A DNA stretch of 64,000 nt from Oscillospiraceae bacterium. GTDB taxonomy: Bacteria > Bacillota > Clostridia > Oscillospirales > Oscillospiraceae. The stretch is from NCBI GenBank assembly GCA_021770845.1, contig JAETQF010000016.1, positions 45,869-109,868 on the forward strand. The letters run 5' to 3'. The notes under the pieces were generated by a model, which saw only the letters and a program-made list of their open reading frames with translations, was not told where the DNA came from and did no database searches. Positions 61,916 through 64,000 of the stretch are shown in pieces. The translations under genes and the position numbers were made by a program. Every line of letters starts with the position of its first letter. Position 1 is the first letter of the stretch.

Positions 61916-63313
61916 ATGTTAAAGCTATTCCGGCGGGAGCCGGGTTTTTATCCCAAGCTGCTGTCCCTGGCCCTGCCTATCCTGCTGCAAAACCTGATTA
62001 CCAACTCCCTGGGGCTGGTGGACACGTTTATGGTGGGCACCATGGGCCAGGGCCCCCTGGCCGGGGTGACGCTGGCCAACATCCCGGTGTTCGTGGTGCA
62101 GCTCATGATGTTCGGCATCCAGAGCGGTTCCTCCGTGCTGATCAGCCAGTACCGGGGCAAGGGGGACTTGCGGGCCATCAACCGGGTGATGGGTATCGGG
62201 ATGTACGCCGCCGGGGCCATCGGGCTGGCGTTCGCCCTGGTGATGGGCTTTTTGCCCGAGCAGTTCATGGGCCTGTTCGGCAATGATCGGTTGGTGGTGG
62301 CCACCGCCGCCCGGTACGCCCGGATCGTGGGCTGGTCGTACTTCTTTGACAGCTTCGTGCAGGTCTACATCGGCGTGCACCGGGCCATGGGCGACCCCAA
62401 CCGGGGCCTGATCATCCTTGGGGTGTCCATGGCCAGCAACACCTTCCTCAACTGGGTGTTCATCTTCGGCAACCTGGGGGCCCCCCGGCTGGCGGAGCAG
62501 GGCGCGGCGCTGGCCACCCTGCTGGCCCGGGTGCTGTCCTGCTCCATCGCGGTGGCGTGGGCGGTGCTGGACAAGAAATTCAAGCTGGATCCCGCCCTGC
62601 TGTTCCGCCCCGGCGGGGAGATGGTGCGGCGGTTTGTGCGCTTCTCCACCCCCGTGATGTGCAATGAGACCTTCTGGGGGCTGGGCACCTCCCTGTTCCC
62701 CACCATCATGGGCCACATGGAGGGCTCGGAGGACATCCTGGCGGCCTACGCCATCGCGGGCAATATCACCAACCTGTGCACCGTGGGGGTGTTCGCCATC
62801 TCGGGCACCGCCGCCATCCTCATCGGCCAGGCCATCGGCTCGGGCCGGAAGGACGAGGTGTACTCCCTGGGGGCGCTGCTCAACGTGCTGGCCTTCCTGT
62901 TCGGGCTGGCGGCGGGGCTTGCGTTCCTGGGGGTGCTGTACTTCGTGGTGGCCCCCTTCCTCTACCCTCTGTTCGATCTGACCGCCGCCGCCCAGGAGAT
63001 CTGCACCATGATGCTCACCGTTGTGTTCTGCATGATGCCCCTGCGCTCCTATGAGTGCACCAACATCGTGGGGGTGCTACGGGGGGGCGGGGACGTGCGG
63101 ATGGCCACCCTCATCGACCTGACGCCCCTGTGGGCGGTGGCCCTGCCCCTGGCGGTGCTGTCGGGGCTGGTGTTCCAACTGGGCATCCTCTGGGTGTACC
63201 TGTCCATGATGAGCGAGAACATGGTGAAGGCGGTGCTGTCCACCCGGCGCTTCCTCAGCGGCCGGTGGATCAACGACGTGACCATCCCCGCGCAGCAGGA
63301 GGCGGGCGCCTGA
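61916..63313 (+). CDS. MATE family efflux transporter (chromosomal)
   Basis: This 465-aa, 12-helix MATE protein of the NorM/DinF-like clade has LLSLALPILLQNLITNSLGLVD at the start and the matching second-half motif VRFSTPVMCNETFWGLG. It exports cationic drugs or metabolites by ion antiport. It differs clearly from the element-borne MATE at 10770. AGGAAAGGAG lies before the ATG, and it probably shares the promoter at 60656 with the desulfurase gene. Confidence 0.92.
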   Translation: MLKLFRREPGFYPKLLSLALPILLQNLITNSLGLVDTFMVGTMGQGPLAGVTLANIPVFVVQLMMFGIQSGSSVLISQYRGKGDLRAINRVMGIGMYAAGAIGLAFALVMGFLPEQFMGLFGNDRLVVATAARYARIVGWSYFFDSFVQVYIGVHRAMGDPNRGLIILGVSMASNTFLNWVFIFGNLGAPRLAEQGAALATLLARVLSCSIAVAWAVLDKKFKLDPALLFRPGGEMVRRFVRFSTPVMCNETFWGLGTSLFPTIMGHMEGSEDILAAYAIAGNITNLCTVGVFAISGTAAILIGQAIGSGRKDEVYSLGALLNVLAFLFGLAAGLAFLGVLYFVVAPFLYPLFDLTAAAQEICTMMLTVVFCMMPLRSYECTNIVGVLRGGGDVRMATLIDLTPLWAVALPLAVLSGLVFQLGILWVYLSMMSENMVKAVLSTRRFLSGRWINDVTIPAQQEAGA

Positions 63314-63343
63314 GCCCCCGCAAAAATATTTTTGAAAAGGGTA

Positions 63344-63372
63344 TTGCATTCCCCTGCGGGGCGTGCTACAAT
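63344..63372 (+). promoter_or_regulatory. Promoter of the Cys/His-rich gene
   Basis: TTGCAT, 17-bp spacer, TACAAT. Confidence 0.75.
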
Positions 63373-63430
63373 GACGACAGCAATAGTCAAATGCCCGATC
63401 CCATCAAACCGATTTGGAGGTAGAACCATC

Positions 63431-63841
63431 ATGTCTCTGAAAAAATTCCTGGTTTCCCTGCTGTGCGCCCTGTGCGCCGCCTCCCTGCTGATCCCCGCCG
63501 CCTTTGCCCACGGCGGCCACGGCCGGGGCGTGAGGGCGCAGGCCAGAACCTACCAGTGCGCGGTGTGCCCCGTGGAGGGCTGTGAGGCGGCGGGCCGCCA
63601 CTATCACAACGGCGTCCTCTACTGCGGCTGCAACCACGCCAGCGGCTGGTGCGACGGCGCCTGCCTGCCCCTGTGCCCGGTGGAAGGCTGCACGCTGGCG
63701 GGCCGCCACTATCACGACGGCACCCTGTACTGCGGGGCCAACCACACCGCCGGCTGCTGCAGCGGGAACTGCGGGTGGTACACCCAGGCCTCCGGCAGCT
63801 GGGGCGGCTGCCGCGGCGGCGGCCGTCACTGCGGCTGGTGA
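63431..63841 (+). CDS. Secreted Cys/His-repeat protein
   Basis: This 136-aa protein has a signal peptide (MSLKKFLVSLLCALCAASLL, cleavage near AAFA). Two repeats follow of the form CPVEGCxxAGRHYHxGxLYCG then xNHxxGxCxGxC (about residues 43-77 and 81-115), and it ends in a Gly/Cys/His tail. Each repeat has 5-6 Cys and 3 His, suitable for binding metal or forming disulfides outside the cell. GGAGG lies 10 nt before the ATG; the open frame extends upstream of it over the promoter and is not used. I know no named family; function unassigned. Confidence 0.8.
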   Translation: MSLKKFLVSLLCALCAASLLIPAAFAHGGHGRGVRAQARTYQCAVCPVEGCEAAGRHYHNGVLYCGCNHASGWCDGACLPLCPVEGCTLAGRHYHDGTLYCGANHTAGCCSGNCGWYTQASGSWGGCRGGGRHCGW

Positions 63842-63897
63842 GCACAATCTGATGGAGAAACGGGGAGGGCCTTTCCAAGGCCCTCCCTCAGCCTGTC

Positions 63898-63927
63898 GAA
63901 AAAGTCTGCCGAGGGGCAGACTTTTTC
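63898..63927 (+). terminator. Intrinsic terminator
   Basis: 13-bp perfect stem (63898-63910 with 63915-63927), GAGG loop, A/T tracts on both sides. A second GC hairpin at about 63864-63886 lacks a T-run. Confidence 0.85.
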
Positions 63928-63962
63928 ATATTTATGAGGTAAAATGGAGCAGGGTGAGAAAA

Positions 63963-64000
63963 ATGATGGAAAAGGGGAAAATGGAGCGGGGCGTGGTGGA
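63963..64000 (+). CDS. Possible start of a gene cut by the window end
   Basis: An ATG after AGGGTGAGAAAA opens a frame (MMEKGKMERGVV) that runs off the window. Too short to identify. Confidence 0.3.
   Translation, partial: MMEKGKMERGVV

Overview
The window looks like a chromosome segment from a high-GC, spore-forming gut Clostridia of the Oscillospiraceae type (Flavonifractor/Lawsonibacter/Pseudoflavonifractor-like). This rests on GC-rich Firmicute housekeeping genes (sbcDC, recG, ftsH, rlmB, prfB), sigma-A promoters, strong AGGAGG ribosome sites, sporulation genes (spoVT, a SpoIIQ-like M23 peptidase) and an SLH surface protein. The genus is a guess.

Layout: 1-510 is a broken oligopeptide ABC ATPase. 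658-1866 is a marR-tauE operon. 2230-3558 is a low-GC pair (HNH nuclease plus an unknown protein). 4360-8987 holds sbcD-sbcC and a SIMPL protein. At 9140 a spoVT gene begins, but it is cut after codon 33; the missing 144 codons lie 21.9 kb away, fused in frame to the end of a large serine recombinase (29405-31618). Everything between is an integrated element, about 9230-31182, bounded by copies of the 8-bp core GGCGACCC. Joining the two inner flanks gives a nearly perfect 40-bp palindromic attP, and joining the outer flanks restores a 177-codon spoVT. spoVT is preceded by a sigma-G-like promoter.

The element carries Uma2 genes (one decayed), a MATE pump, a DUF4143 ATPase, a MazG-like gene, and an eight-gene AT-rich operon on the minus strand (28602 down to 14374). 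That operon looks like an Ssp-type DNA phosphorothioation system: an SspD-like PAPS-reductase-family protein with extra Fe-S and zinc modules, SspB-like DUF4007, SspC-like ATPase, SspA-like cysteine desulfurase, and an SspE-like DUF262/HNH effector. It is followed by a helicase, a MORC-like GHKL ATPase and a PLD nuclease. The element is therefore a defence island parked inside a sporulation regulator, with the recombinase at one end, reminiscent of skin-type intervening elements.

To the right lie a GH2 glycosidase, ferritin, a SpoIIQ-like peptidase, recG, a TetM-like GTPase fused to a Rae1/YacP-like NYN nuclease, an SGNH lipoprotein and a ThrE exporter. Next is a compact locus (41939-42251) with all the marks of a type I toxin-antitoxin pair (31-aa membrane peptide, convergent antisense RNA, sequestered Shine-Dalgarno site). 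It is followed by a 1337-aa SLH protein, ftsH, rlmB, a degenerate P-type-ATPase-like protein, an HD protein, a Crp/Fnr-controlled ABC operon with stop/start overlaps, an LCP protein, a LysM 5'-nucleotidase, prfB without its frameshift, a NifS-type desulfurase, a second MATE pump and a secreted Cys/His-repeat protein. No tRNA, rRNA or CRISPR array was seen.
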